This document shows, one piece after another, positions 51,987 to 63,800 of a stretch of DNA of 64,000 nt; position 1 is the stretch's first letter, and each line of letters begins with the position of its first letter. A program made the translations under genes and the position numbers. Origin of the DNA: Isochrysis galbana (taxonomy: Eukaryota > Haptophyta > Isochrysidales > Isochrysidaceae); the NCBI GenBank assembly GCA_018136815.1, contig CM030931.1, positions 7,858,550 through 7,922,549 of the forward strand, read 5' to 3'. The notes below the pieces were generated by a model. The model saw only the letters and a program-made list of their open reading frames with translations. It did not search any database and was not told where the DNA came from.

Positions 51987-53222
51987 GACCCGAGGTCTGT
52001 TTTCGACGCTCCCCCGATGCTCCATGCTTCGAGTAACGTGAATCTGGGCTTCATCATGGAGTGAGTCTATCATCCACATGCGTTGGTGAGTCTTTGACCG
52101 CCAACGATGGTCATCCGGCGCAACAACGATGCAATGTTGTAGCGTCGCGTGTCAGTCGCTTTTGCACATGTATGCCGTTGCTGGCGCGGTGGCGCGCTAA
52201 GTCTCATCTACGATTCAATTGCCTGTGAATTGCCCCATTCTCCTCGCTATGCGTCATCGTGCTAGCCTTCGGAAGCGGTGGATTGCGCGCAATGTGCACC
52301 GTATACGTGTACTAAAGCTATTGATTGAGGGTGCAGAGCAGTGTTGTGTCAATTTCGATTGGTACCGTGTGGCACAATCTGCTGGTTGCGATCGTCAAAT
52401 TGTGGGGGCGGGTAAACCTTTCTGCCAAAGTAGGGGGTGGGGGCAAAAAGAGGGGAACCTCAAGTTGCACCTCCTTCTCCTTGATTCCACTGCTTCTGAA
52501 CTATCGTCATAACGATAGGATCATGGAGCGCGCCACGCTCCCCTCGCTCTCTCATGCCCGCCCACCCCGCCGCGCCAGCCAACCAAGTGATGGCCGACGC
52601 CTCGCACCCGCAGCACCCTCCTCCTGGGACCACGCTCATCCAGGTAGTCGCGAACCGCCCCTCGCCGCACGCACAGAGCCACGCACAACCCAACAGCAGC
52701 ACCTAGACTCCACGACTCCACAACACACAACACCCGCACACCATCACGACCACAACCATTACAAGCGAAGGAACACGAACAAGTGGAGCCTCAGGGCCCA
52801 CTCTCCCATAGAGAAAGCCTCCTGGGTGGGCCCCTACAAAGCCATGGCACTGACCCCGTGCGTCAGCACGGGGCACAGGCCCGGCCGGTCGACAAGACCA
52901 CCATCAAAACACCTGAGGAGCCATATTAGGTTGGAAGGCGGGCTTATGCGAATGCGAGCGGCTCCGAAAAGGCGACATATAGGACGAGGCGAGGGGTGAG
53001 GGCGAGCGTGGGGAGGGCTGAGGCAGTGGGAATGAGCTGGGAGGCTGATTGATTCTAGGTATGGATTGGACGACTGGAACTGGAACGAGAGCGAGCGCCC
53101 TCAACCTCAACATTTCCTTGTCCTAAAATAATAAAAAAATTTGAATGAACAATGTGTGCCCCTTCGTATTCCTATTTATGTGATCGATCGACGGGCGAGC
53201 GAGGCGGCGCCGACGGCGAGAG
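51987..53222. other. Intergenic, containing repeat G copy 3
   Basis: No gene is recognised. At 52500-52555 the sequence AACTATCGTCATAACGATAG, then GATCATGGAGCGCGCC, is a reversed copy of repeat G (see 32612 and 35392). The following 200 bp is C-rich with low-complexity Pro/Thr/His frames. Confidence 0.5.
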
Positions 53223-54750
53223 ATGCGCCGCCTCGCCGTGTCGTTCGTGGGCGCCGCCGCGCTCTCCTGCTCGACGGGCTTCGGGCTCGCGGCGCAGCCG
53301 AGGGCACCACCGGGCCCGTCGCTCGTCCAGCTTGCCTCGACGACACGCAGCGCCAACCGTGCTACCGCTGTTCTTGTGCATGGGCTCGACTCCTCTAAAG
53401 AGACCTGGTCGGCCGTGCTCAGTGACCTCGCGGACTGTGGCTACCCAGCCATCGCGCTCGACTTGCGCGGCCACGGCGAAAGTCCGCTGGGAAATCCCGC
53501 AGACTTCAACGCCATGACGCTGGCCGCAGATGTCCTTGATGCAGTGCGAGCGGCCGGCATCAACAAATATGTGCTTGTGGGCCACTCAATGGGCGGAAGG
53601 ATTGCAATGCGTGTTGCGGCTCTCGAAGCGGCCTCGTGGCAGGAACGCTGTGAGAAAGACGTTATTAGAGATTCTCTTCTACGTGCCGTAGTTATTGAAG
53701 ACATGGACGTTTCCCCTCGCTCATGGGATCCGGCTCTCAGCAACGAAGAAGGCGAGCGTCTGGCACGTTGGGATGATGGACATGGCAGCAAGGGCAGAAG
53801 ATTTGCTTCATGGGAAGGTATGCTACACGGGGTAGGCAAACTATTTGTGCGCTGCTGTCTTGCACCTTTCGACTGCAAGCAGAAAGTCCGTATACGTTCC
53901 GCCCGGGAGGTATTGCTCCTTGAGATGCTGCGTCTCTGACCTTATGTATTCAATGTCCTGGCATGTATTGAATTCTTGGAAGATTGTCGCGCCGCGCTGC
54001 TCCCGTGGTACAATGATGAGGCTCGTGTTGACTCGTGGCGGGGCAAACGCGTACGCCCCATACCGGCACGGAGACCTGCTGTCAATGATCACGCTTCAAG
54101 TAACAATGATGAAACTGCCAGCTGCGCCACCGAGTGGTGGAGTGACATCAACCCGATGGCACGTAGGTTGGCATGGCAGCATGTTTTGAGTACATCCGAC
54201 GGCGCAGAGGCTTGGGATTCTCTGGCTTCGTTCGCGTCATCATCTCCATCTGGATCTTTGCCATTTGAGGTTGCACTCTGGTATGCTGATAAATCGGGCA
54301 CGGTGGTGAGTGAACTCATTTGCCCTATAGAGGGGAACAATAGTATGGGAAGAGGAAGCTTGCAACCGACTGTTATTTGGGCCACGCCCACATCTAGCCT
54401 TGCTTCTGTGCGGCTGCTTGAAGCAGTTTGGGCATGTATAGACATCTTCACACGTAGTGTTGTCAGGCTATCGTGTGCCTAATCTAGGGAAGGTATTCTC
54501 ACAGCGCAAATGCATGCTCCCTCATTGGCGCACCGTTTCTCTCAAGCCCAAACTCCCATTCTCCCATTTCAACCTGTGGGAAATGCAGGTGAAGGATGGG
54601 GCCGACGACATAGGCGGTATCACTGACATGAAAATGCGATATCCACAAGCGCGCGTTCGGATGTTTAAAGGCTCCTCGCACTCTGTTCACAATACCAAGA
54701 GCGAAGATTTTGTTGAGGCGTTGAAGGCGCTCGTTGACGAAGTATCTTGA
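53223..54750 (+). CDS. Alpha/beta hydrolase with leader, three exons
   Basis: Exons 53223-53817, 53983-54305 and 54589-54750 join in phase to 359 residues. The leader MRRLAVSFVGAAALSCSTGF, followed by GLAAQPRAPPG, fits a bipartite plastid presequence. Fold landmarks: AVLVHGLDSSKETWSAVLSD (oxyanion HG), AIALDLRGHGESPLG, and the nucleophile elbow YVLVGHSMGGRIAM (Ser in GHSMG). The catalytic His is in MFKGSSHSVHN near the C-terminus. Exon 3 supplies VKDGADDIGGITDMKMRYPQ. The exon 2 end at 54305 uses a strong GTGAGT donor; a longer exon (to 54407) is also open and contains QPTVIWA, so this boundary is provisional. The substrate is unknown; relatives include YbfF-like esterases and pheophytinase-type enzymes. 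Confidence 0.82.
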
Positions 54751-55670
54751 TGTGTGCCGCTATCCCATTTGCAAACACGTTTTGGGAAGACTCATTGCAG
54801 CAAGTGAAAGGGTGGCGAAAAAGGTGAAACTGTCACCAGTATAAAATGCGCTGCTTACAACTAACACACAAAACAAAAGCATATACTATAAAGTATAAAT
54901 TGGAAATTGGGTATTTGGATTTGCGGCATCTGGATTATCTGCCTTATTCTTATTTCGAAAGTGTGCATGTATATCGTATATCTTGTGACTTTATTTATTG
55001 TTAACGCGTTTGTTTTCGTGGTTCAACAGGATACATAAGCTTACATTAACATTAATTATGATTTATATGCCTTCCCTCATCTATCTCTACGTGCTACTTG
55101 CTACTTGTAAAACTATTGTTATAGTTTGACCGCTATGGCTATGGCTATGGCTATCTATGGCTATGGAGCGTATGCCGCGACCACTCCCGAGCTCCCGAGC
55201 CCTAGGCGACCCTCGCCACTCGCCACTACGCCCCACCTGGGACGCCCCACGCCGCCTCAGGCGGCTCGTCAGAGAGCCCTCTCGCAGCCCATCCAGTCCA
55301 TCCAAACCACGCCCGCGCGAGCGCGCGGGGTGGCGAGCACTGGCACCAAACAGTTTGCGCTCGTTAGTCGCTACTCGCCAGCGGGCGGGAGTGGGGGCAA
55401 CGAGGGAGGTGGGGGGGAGGAAATCGGAGAGGGAGTGCTTCCCCAGATCAGTATTCACGATTTGAAACCTTGAGAAATTCGCAATTCTTGCGGGTTTCCT
55501 CAAACTCATGTTGAGGGGTATCCTTCATTGTTTGCGTCAAGACGTGCGTTCTCACCCTCCACTGACACACTGACACTGCCTGATGAGACGAAAAAAGAAG
55601 CGATGAGCGAGGAAGTTCACGTGCGCTGTGAATACGGCGGGTGTGTGCTTGCACCTCCAGCGCGTCTTCA
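54751..55670. other. Intergenic, low-complexity patches
   Basis: AT-rich at 54840-55080. A (GGCTAT)n-type run lies at 55131-55165. The C-rich stretch 55180-55400 has overlapping Pro/Ser frames on both strands but no domain. This is probably the upstream region of the lipid kinase gene. Confidence 0.5.
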
Positions 55671-57181
55671 ATGCCCAGCTCGGCCGGCCTCTTCGCGCAC
55701 GTGGCGCGAGCGGCGTCGACAGTGAGCGTGTTCAAGACGGCGTCGTCGAGCGCAGTCGCACCGGGCAACACCCCCGGCTCGCGCATCCAAGACGAATCGC
55801 CTCACTCGGTCGCAGCCAGAGCGATGGAGGCCGTTCAGTCTGCTCTGAGAAACGAGTCATGCTCTGATGGCGTGGTCGGCCATCGTAGCGAGACATTCGC
55901 GAGGATCCGGTTGCACTTTGGGCGCAGCGACAACCACTATCGTAGATCTCTTGCGCAGAGCCAGCACCGACTGATCAATGCAGACCAAGCTGCAGGGAAG
56001 AGTTCAGCCTTTTTTATCTTCACACCGGATGGTCGGTACTGCGTGAAGGCCATCGACCCTTCGGAGGCCAGAACGCTCCTCTGGATGCTGGATGACTACG
56101 AGGCATACGTGGCCTCTCATCCCCTTACGCTACTGCCACGGCTCTACGATCTTTTTGAGGTCCGGCTGCAGGAACAAGGGTTGGTGGTATGGCTCCTCGT
56201 CATGGGCAATGCTCTCGGCGGAAGGAATGAGTGCAGCCTGAGGTTCGACCTGAAGGGCTCTACCCATGGGCGCGTCGCCTCTGCCAAGGAGCGTTCAAAG
56301 GGACCTGGTGCCGTTCTTAAGGACCTCGATTTTGTCAACTTTGGGTGTGCACTCCGTGGCGCCGATGCTGAGGCAGATGCCTTCTTGGGCGCTTGTTTGG
56401 AGGCCATCAAGTGGGATGTGGCCTTTCTGAGCGACCACGAGCTTCTAGACTATTCTTTACTCATCGGCATCGCACGCGTGCCCAATGGAACGCCACGGGC
56501 AGCTTTGTCTCACGTTCGCAGGGTCAAGCTGGCTCCCGATTCTCTCGGTATGTGTCTCGCATGGGTACTACGGAGTGATGGCGAGGAGCTGAATGATTGC
56601 CCATTGGAGCCAACACAAAAGAGTGGAGGACCCAATTGTGCATCGCAAAGAGACGAGCATCTGGTGGCCTATTTGAGCATAATTGATATCTTTATGAGGT
56701 ATGCCTGTGCGCAGTCACGTCTTTGATTCCAAGTTGCGATCGCGGAGGAGCGGAGGAGAGTGCGTCTGCGCTCTTGCTCCATCACGAAAGACAACGTACA
56801 CCAATTATAGTCCTCTTGCCTTGCCTGTACTCTGTCACCGATAGGTATACTCCCCTGAAGCGACTGGAGAACTTCATATTGGATCCGATCGTGTCCGGAG
56901 ACATTTCGTGCAAACCGCCCCCGGTGTATGCCCAGCGCTTTGTACAATTTACCAACGCAGCGTTGGGTGGGGATAATGCTACACTGCGTGCAAACACGGA
57001 GCATCGTCTCGCAGCTTCTCGCCGGCCGCTCGGCATACTCCTTCAGGGAGAATACGGGCGCAAAGACATTCCACGCAGTCTATGGAGACGAGTGGGATCC
57101 GTGCTTGGAATCATTGCAATATTTGCGCTATGCGCCCGCCGGCTTCAACTGCACAATCTTGTGTTACTCAAGCACTTCTGA
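55671..57181 (+). CDS. Phosphatidylinositol-phosphate kinase (PIPK), two exons
   Basis: Exons 55671-56698 and 56845-57181 join in phase to 454 residues (AG/G makes Arg). PIPKs phosphorylate phosphatidylinositol monophosphates on the inositol ring, giving PI(4,5)P2 or relatives at membranes. Landmarks: KSSAFFIFTPDGRYCVKAI (ATP-binding strand with Lys), FDLKGSTHGRVA (PIPK DLKGS motif), VLKDLDFVNFG, FLSDHELLDYSLLIGI (catalytic segment with DYSLL), VAYLSIIDIFMRYTPLKRLE, and PPPVYAQRFVQFTNAAL (C-terminal PIPK end). The IIDI segment stands in place of the usual IIDILQ. The C-terminus carries an extra hydrophobic stretch (VGSVLGIIAIFALC). The start is the first ATG of a frame open further upstream. 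Confidence 0.9.
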
Positions 57182-57870
57182 CGCATGTGACACGGGGAGC
57201 TATAACTGAGGTAAGAACGCAATTCGCGCGGCCCTGCATTCTACTCTGCTGCCACGCCCTTTCCCTCTACCGCTCTCTTCATCCTGCTTTGCGGCTTCTC
57301 CCCTCGTGCTAGGGGCCTCGGGTGTGGGAGGGAGGGAGAGAACCGTAGTGGATTTGCTCCCGCCCCTAGCGCCTAGCAATCTATGCTCCCCGACCTTCTT
57401 TCCACCTCTGCCGCTAGGCGGCCAGGCTGTCTTGCTTCCGCCGGTTGTGCCTTGATCTTCCTGTGGGCTGTGTGTGGTGTTCTCGCCTAGTTTAGCCTCG
57501 AGTTTGTGTATTATCGCTGATGTGTGAGACGTTCGCGAGGTGCACCCATTGCAATTGCAATTAGTAGTAGGATTAATAAAATCAATTTATTGTTTCCTCT
57601 TTCTATTTCTTTTCCGCTTTCATCTGCCCGGTGGATATTCGTGCGCTGAGCTGCCCAAGGCAGCTTTGATTTTCAGTATCTCCCTTGGGACTGAGACTTC
57701 AACTTAGTTCATTCTCACAATGTCAAAAAAGGTAAAAGGTCACCCATAGATCAAATTCGAAATTCGCCCCCCCCCCCCCCACTGGCGGCTATCTCCCCGG
57801 CTCCCGGAGAGACGCTAGGGCGTCGGCCTACTGGCCGCAGTCGTGGGTGCGTGCTGGATGTGAACGGTCG
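57182..57870. other. Intergenic, no gene seen
   Basis: Short frames only. A C-run lies at 57768-57780. No repeat match was found before the zinc-ribbon remnant. Confidence 0.45.
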
Positions 57871-57871
57871 C

Positions 57872-58055
57872 CATGCCCTCCCCCATGTGCAAGCGGTGCG
57901 GCAAGCGGTACGACGTCGACGGGGTTGACGCGCCTAACTAAAGAGGTTCGCCCCGACCCCGACCTCATCCATACGGACGACCTCGACGGGTTCTTCACGT
58001 GCGGTTGCTGCGGCGTGATGCGGATGCGGACGATCCTAGGCCGGTCACTCACGCT
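57872..58055 (+). pseudogene. Zinc-ribbon remnant
   Basis: One frame reads MPSPMCKRCGKRYDVDGVDA and stops; the next frame reads DLDGFFTCGCCGVMRM. Together they give two CxxC knuckles spaced as in small zinc ribbons, but a stop and a frame change separate them. It could also be a short gene with an intron too small to accept. The family is not identified. Confidence 0.35.
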
Positions 58056-58067
58056 TTTTAACAACTA

Positions 58068-59845
58068 ATTTTCACTAATCTTATGATTGGTCGCCATGGA
58101 GGGGGGCCTCGCGCCCCCCCCACTCTCTCGAGGTGTCGTTCCGTCAATAGTGGGACATCAGTCGAATTGAGCGATCAAATGTCCACAGTTGTATTGTAGT
58201 TGTTTAACATCCCTCCCATTAGGCCCCCTTGCCTGCGAGACCAAAATAGGATCCTGGCGTGGGGGGCTGTTTGAGTGTGGAGGGAGGGGCGCTCCAGCTA
58301 GCGCAGGTAGAAACCTAGTGAAGAGCTGGGTGGCATAAGGGGGAAGGGTGCTTGCGCTTGCCGCGGCAGGGAGTCCTGTCTTGAGTTAGCGCTAGTTCCG
58401 TTCCTTTGCCGCGCCGCGACCCATAAAAATTTGTTAAAAATTAAATATTGTAGTTGTTTAACATTACATCTTGTTAAAATTATAAGAGAGAGACGCCGTC
58501 AAAGCTTCTTCGCTAATCACATCGGTGCACGCCGTGCATGGGCACGGCGCGATGTGCATCGGTCCCCCGCGGATACGCCGTGCGTGCGCATGTCAACCCG
58601 TTCCCTCTGTGTACCCCTGCGGCCCACAACTACGTAAACTGGCCATATAAGAGATGTTTCATTGCAGCACCTATGATGACTTGCAATCACAATGTGCACG
58701 CCGTGCGTGGGCACGGCGCGATGTGCATCGGTCCCCCCGCGGATACGCCGTGCGTGCGCATGTCAACCCGTTCCATCTGTGTAGCCCCTGCGGCCCACAA
58801 CTACGTAAACTGGCCATATAAGAGCACCTGTGATGACTTGCAATCACATGTGCACGCCGTGCGTGGGCAGGAGAGTCACTGCGTGTTGAGAGGAAAGCGC
58901 GGGGGGGGGGGGGGGGGGGAGCGTGATTAGCTTTGTTTTGTACCACTGTTGTTAATAACTAAAAAGAAAACAGATATGTTGAAAAACCACCTGGTCCTCT
59001 TTTGACGGAACGCGACTTCGACTCCCCTCATGGGGGGCGAGAACCATCCACCCCCCTACTACGCTGCCTCTTAGCATGTAGGGGGGACTCACCCAGACTG
59101 CCCAGACTCTCCCTGAGAGTCGGGCACAGATCGCACGCCCTGGCCCGCGCTGGCCAGCTTGTCGCTCTGACCAACCCCTCCTCCCCCTGGGCCCCCCTGA
59201 TCAGGACCCCCCAGCCAGCTCCAGCTCCAGTCGACCGGCAGGGGCTCGAGAGCCAGCGAGGGAGAGGCAGGAGGGGCCAGGGCCATGCCCCAGCCTCACC
59301 TGCCCCCTGAGCTGTGCTCCCAGGCCCCTGCAGGCCTCATAGGGACCTGAAGAGGGGCCGCAGGCGCGCGCCATGGCCAGAGCCGCAGGGAAGAGAGGAG
59401 GAAGAGGGAAGAGGGAGGCGAGGGGGGAGTGGCAGCTCTCCCCTCCGGCGTTTACGTGTCTTCTCGCCCCGTTTGGGTAAGAGAAGACGGGGGCACTAGA
59501 ACCAAGAGGGAAGGGCCGCGGCTCGCCGCGGCCACTCGCCCCGGCGAGAGAGATTAGCGCTTCTGGGCTCCCATTCACGAGTGCCCCCCCCCCCCCCCTG
59601 CGTTGTTTTTACCCGAAAGGGGTTTCCCCCCAGCGTGGACTCGAGGAGAGGACGTGCTGGGGTGCGCGGGGTCGGTACGTGCACTGGGGGGAGGACAAAT
59701 ATCGAGGGGAGGGGGCAGTGCCCCCTCCCCCCGGTAGCACTCGGACACCTGGCTCGTCAGGCATGGCGGGATTCCGGGACGGAAAAGTTGTGTCCAATTA
59801 GCTAGAGTGGGGTTGGCTAGGATATAACATTAATTATTTTGTTTG
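58068..59845 (+). mobile_element. Family B GC-rich element, complete, with 12-bp duplication and a nested transposon
   Basis: The B sequence is 58068-58131 plus 59022-59845 (about 890 bp) around a nested family D element. The duplication TTTTAACAACTA lies at 58056-58067 and 59846-59857. The 5' end is CTAATCTTATGATTGGTCGC, then CATGGAGGGGGGCCTCGCGC. The body includes the GCGCGCGCCATGGCC core (59365-59379) and TTACGTGTCTTCTCGCCCCG, and the 3' end is GATATAACATTAATTATTTT. No protein is encoded that is conserved among copies. Confidence 0.85.
58132..59017 (+). mobile_element. Family D DNA transposon (non-autonomous), 886 bp, TCGA duplication
   Basis: Flanked by TCGA at 58128-58131 and 59018-59021; the uninterrupted site is seen in family B at 30052-30064 (CTCTCTCGACTCCCC). 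The ends are GGTGTCGTTCCGTC and GACGGAACGCGACT, an imperfect terminal inverted repeat (11 of 14 positions). The interior holds two full units and one partial unit (starts 58526, 58695 and 58851), each with TGCACGCCGTGCGTGGGCAC and CGGATACGCCGTGCGTGCGC. It has no transposase, so it is non-autonomous. The segment 58345-58445 is shared with 14850-14960. Confidence 0.8.
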
Positions 59846-59857
59846 TTTTAACAACTA

Positions 59858-60560
59858 TTTTCCATCCCTCCTGGGTGTCCAAGGATTCCCCAGGGACCCC
59901 CCTTACCTGCCCCCCCCCCCCCCCTCCCGCGAACCCCCTCTACCCCACGAAAATCCGTGGCGTCGGTGAGTGACTCCCCCGCCTTGTCCGGCCCATGGAG
60001 GTCTATTTTGGGAGAATGGGAGGATTGCGCGCGTGAGGGAATCAAAGCAGTGAATGTCGGGCGAATCCCCATAAGAAACGCGGAGATTCCGCATTCCGCG
60101 TCGGCCGATCGCCGGCTGTCGTCTTTAGTTTTTGCGATACTTACGTACACGTTCAAGTCCATAAAAACATAGTGAAAATATATTGCTGTGCGTATAGAAC
60201 CAGGATCTTTGGTCCGGGTCAGCTGCCGATGCCCATGGTTTCGTGTTTCGCTGCGAGAGGCGCGCATGAAGGCCATCGGTAAAATAATACTAGAGGGGGG
60301 CCTGAAATATATTTCCGCACGGCTGTCAGAGGTCAGAGGCCTGAAATCGGGTATTTTTCGAAAATTTTGCCGGAAGACCCCCGGTTTTTTTTGCTGATTT
60401 CCCATGCCAGAACCTATAGGGAGCTTATTTAGGCCTTCGTTTGCCCATTAGAGATGGTGCCCTCCGCACCCCCCTAGTGAGTGACCGGGCTAACGATCCC
60501 CGCAGAGGATTCCGACTACCCGAACATGTCCAACCTGGAGGGGTGAAGCTGCCAAGAGAA
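59858..60560. other. Region between family B and the FAN1-like gene
   Basis: A 185-residue minus-strand frame (59848-60405) has no leader, domain or homologous feel and overlaps C-runs, so I do not call a gene. Direct notes: CCAAGGATTCCCCAGGGACC at 59879, and a purine-rich tract at 59911-59930 on the minus strand. Confidence 0.4.
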
Positions 60561-60564
60561 CAAC

Positions 60565-60622
60565 TTACAAAAACCGAGCGGAAGCACCTGTTTAGGTGCT
60601 CCGGCAGTAAGGAGTTACAATA
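60565..60622 (+). repeat. Short palindromic repeat, copy shared with 13505-13735
   Basis: AACCGAGCGGAAGCACCTGT, TTAGGTGC and CCGGCAGTAAGGAGTTACAA. The GCACCT...AGGTGC stem-loop is conserved with the reversed copy at 13518-13560. It lies 180-240 bp before the FAN1-like start. Confidence 0.5.
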
Positions 60623-60803
60623 ACGTGAGGAGTAAGGGCGGCGAGCAGCAGACGGAGCCGTTCAATACATGTATCAAGTGACCCAATTTTCTTTTTGTTG
60701 TGAGAGTGAGGATTCCGCTTACGGTTTTCCCGCGCTCGCGGCACTCACTGCGCTGCTGCTGCCGCCGCGGCGCGAGCGTGCAGGCTCTCCACAGCCCCCC
60801 ACG

Positions 60804-63800
60804 ATGCCGCCGCGCAAGCGTAGCCGGGCCGCTCCGCCGCCAGCTTCGTCTCGGTACGTCGAGTGCCCCGTCTGCTCGGCAAGCGTGCCCGCAGCCATCA
60901 TCAACGCCCACCTCGACGCGCACGGGCTGGGCAGAGCAGCCCTCGCCAGCTCACCCACTTCGCCTGCAAACGGCTCCACACCCTCGCTCACCGTTTTCCT
61001 CCGACACAAGTCGAAAGGGGACGAAAAGGAGGCAGCTACGCCAGTACCCGAGGAGGCAAGCTCAGAGGAGATCGAGGCCGCGAGCGCTTCTGCGCCCTCA
61101 GCCGCTCGAATTGTGACTCCGATGTTGGCACCTCGGCCACCTCGGCCAACATCAGCACTGCAGCCCTACTGCTCCCAGTCTTCCGTTGTATCATCACGGT
61201 CGAGCAGTGGCACCTCTGCAGCAGCACGGATTGGTACAGCTCTCTCTGAGTCGCCTCTAGCACGTGCATTCGGTGTGACCACTGCAAATTCGCCTCCTTC
61301 CACTGCACGGCCGTCGAGGGTTACAGCGTTTTCGTCGTATATGCCTCGCTTTTCCGGGCGAGCAGAGGATGGCGGCTCATATCCTGGTGGCGGATGCCTG
61401 CCATCAGGCGGTGTCGCCACGTGCGATCCCCGCCGCATGAATGTGTGGCACCCTCGCATGCGTCTTGCATCCTCGTCAGGCCCGTCCTATAATCGTCTCC
61501 TCGAGCGCGCAGATGCCTTGAGTGCGTCAGTCTCCCTTGCCTTGAAGGAACAGCGAGCGGCACTGGACCCCGACGAGCTCCATTTCGGTGGCGCCTTTCT
61601 TGACCTGTCCCCACTTGGCAGAGCCCTGTGTGCCGCGGCGCTCGAAGAGCCAGGGGAGTGGATGCGACTACACGCTCTCCCTTGTGCCAAGATGCTTCGG
61701 GAGAGACGGCATAATAACCTAGGGATGCAGTCAACGTCGCCTCCGTACGTCGGTTGCGATTTATCCTCAAGTTTTGGAGGGACTGGTGCGAGCGCATCTT
61801 CTGCGGCAGATGAGCAGCGGGTGGACGTTTGCGCGAGCCTGGGGCGAGAGCTAAGCCAAGCTACGCCAACCTCTGACGATACGGGCACATTGCGCCCGGA
61901 AGGGTGCATTGATGGCAAAGATGGGGTCGATGAAGAGGGTGTCCTTGCGCAGGGCGTTGAGGATAGCCCAGACTCAGGCTCGATCGAGCAGTGGCTCTCT
62001 GCAGCGTTAGGGGCCGGGGCGTTGCGTGTGCTCGAGGTGCTGGATGGCAGCATTATGGGGAATAGCGGTAGCATGAACACATCCAACACTGGCACCACGG
62101 CTCACATTGTGCGACCACAAGGTGCGAGGCAGGTGGACAATTCTAGTACTGGGGAGCAGGCTGCATCTCCGACTGTCTTAGGGGCCCGAGCAAAGCGCAT
62201 GATGGGAGACGCAGATGACCCTCCCCCCCGAAGCTCGACGCCACGTAAGCGCGCACAAATCGAAGGTTTGCTCGCTCCGCTATCGCGCTTGACCATGCGT
62301 CAATTACGTGATCTTCACTCTCGCTACGGGATCTCGGTCACACCCAAGCCGCAAAAGGGGGCCAATGCCTCCCATGCGGAAGAATTGGCGCTCAATCTTT
62401 TGCGATTAGTATCGCGACGCCTGTCGGTAGACCTTGTACCATTGCTGAGTGCCATTGGCCCCTGCGTGCGCCTTGCGCCGCCAGCGGTCGCATCATTGCG
62501 GCGGCTCATCATGGCCGGGTTGGCGGGAGCAGGATACGCTCCTCAGCCTGCATTGAGCATTCTACGAGCATACGTGCCCTTTCATGCGGCTGGATTGCAT
62601 CCAAGGAGAAACCATGGCTTGTCGGCAGATGATGTTGCCGATCATACGACGACCAAGATGTACGATGCGAGAGCATCTTGCCCGGCGCTCAGATCCGCTC
62701 TCGAGCGTGCCGAGGCCTGTGTGGCTCTCGCAGACGCCGCAGACGGATTGCTCGGTTCCACGGCGGGAAGACAGCACATGGGAAACATGCTGTTTCAGCC
62801 GACTGCACATGTAGTGCGGCGCTCTCAGTCGATGGGGCAGACTACGGCGACGCAATACCGTGGAAATTCATTTGCGTCCGAGGTACCATCGCTATTGAGA
62901 GACCTCCGGTGCTTGATGCGAGAACTAGGCGACGCTGAAGAGGATACCCGTCCAGGGATGGGTACGTTGCGCCGCATTGCAAGCGTCTCACTCTGGCATG
63001 TTGTGGGCGTGTGCGTTTCACACTTGAGGCGGGAGCAGCGGCGGACGGAGGCCACTTGCCTCTTGGCGGAGGCCGTGCTAGCAAGAGGGCTGCCGCACAC
63101 GGGGCGTGCTGCTGCGTGGCTCACGCTTGCCCAACAACTTCAGGCGGATGGAAAGAAATTGCTCGCGCTGGAGCTATGCGAGACTGCGCACGCTACCGGC
63201 GGGAAGTTAACTCCCAGCGCGCTTGCAGCTGCTCTCCAACCGCTTATCCCTACGGAATCCCACATTTTATGTGGCTCTGAACGTTTGAAGAAAGCTGGTG
63301 GAGTAGCATTCGCTGCGCAAGGTGGCAATCATTATATTCAGCATGAGTGTGGCATGTCGTGTGAAGCCCCAAGGCCGTCCAAGGCCGAGAGCATGTCGGA
63401 AGATATGGAAAGCGAGGCGGGCATAGAGGGCTTCATCAAAATGGATGCCCCTTCGATCGATGCCATCGAACTCAGCCCTTCCCAAATGTTGTCGGCCCGT
63501 AAACTTCTACTCAAATTGGCGGTGCCGCCTCGTCGATGGAAGAAGCCGCGCGTTGCGGAGCTGCCGAGTGCTCCGGAGGTAAGCTAATGCCGCCAAAGTC
63601 GCGCAAATGCTCATGGGACATATGTTGGCGGGTGTCAACTTGGACTGACGCCCCCACCGACTCCTAGAAAGTTTGCAGGTCGACGTGCTAAGAGCTCCTT
63701 CCCTGTGATTGTGTTGAATACTCTTAGGTGGTGGTGTCGGCCCGCTTCCTTCCAGCGGAGCCCAATAGCAAGGGCAACTCGATGCGCCGCGGGCGTTGGC

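Noticed and set aside
59848..60405. A 185-codon minus-strand frame
   Set aside because: It crosses C-runs, has no leader or domain, and ends inside the flank of a family B element.
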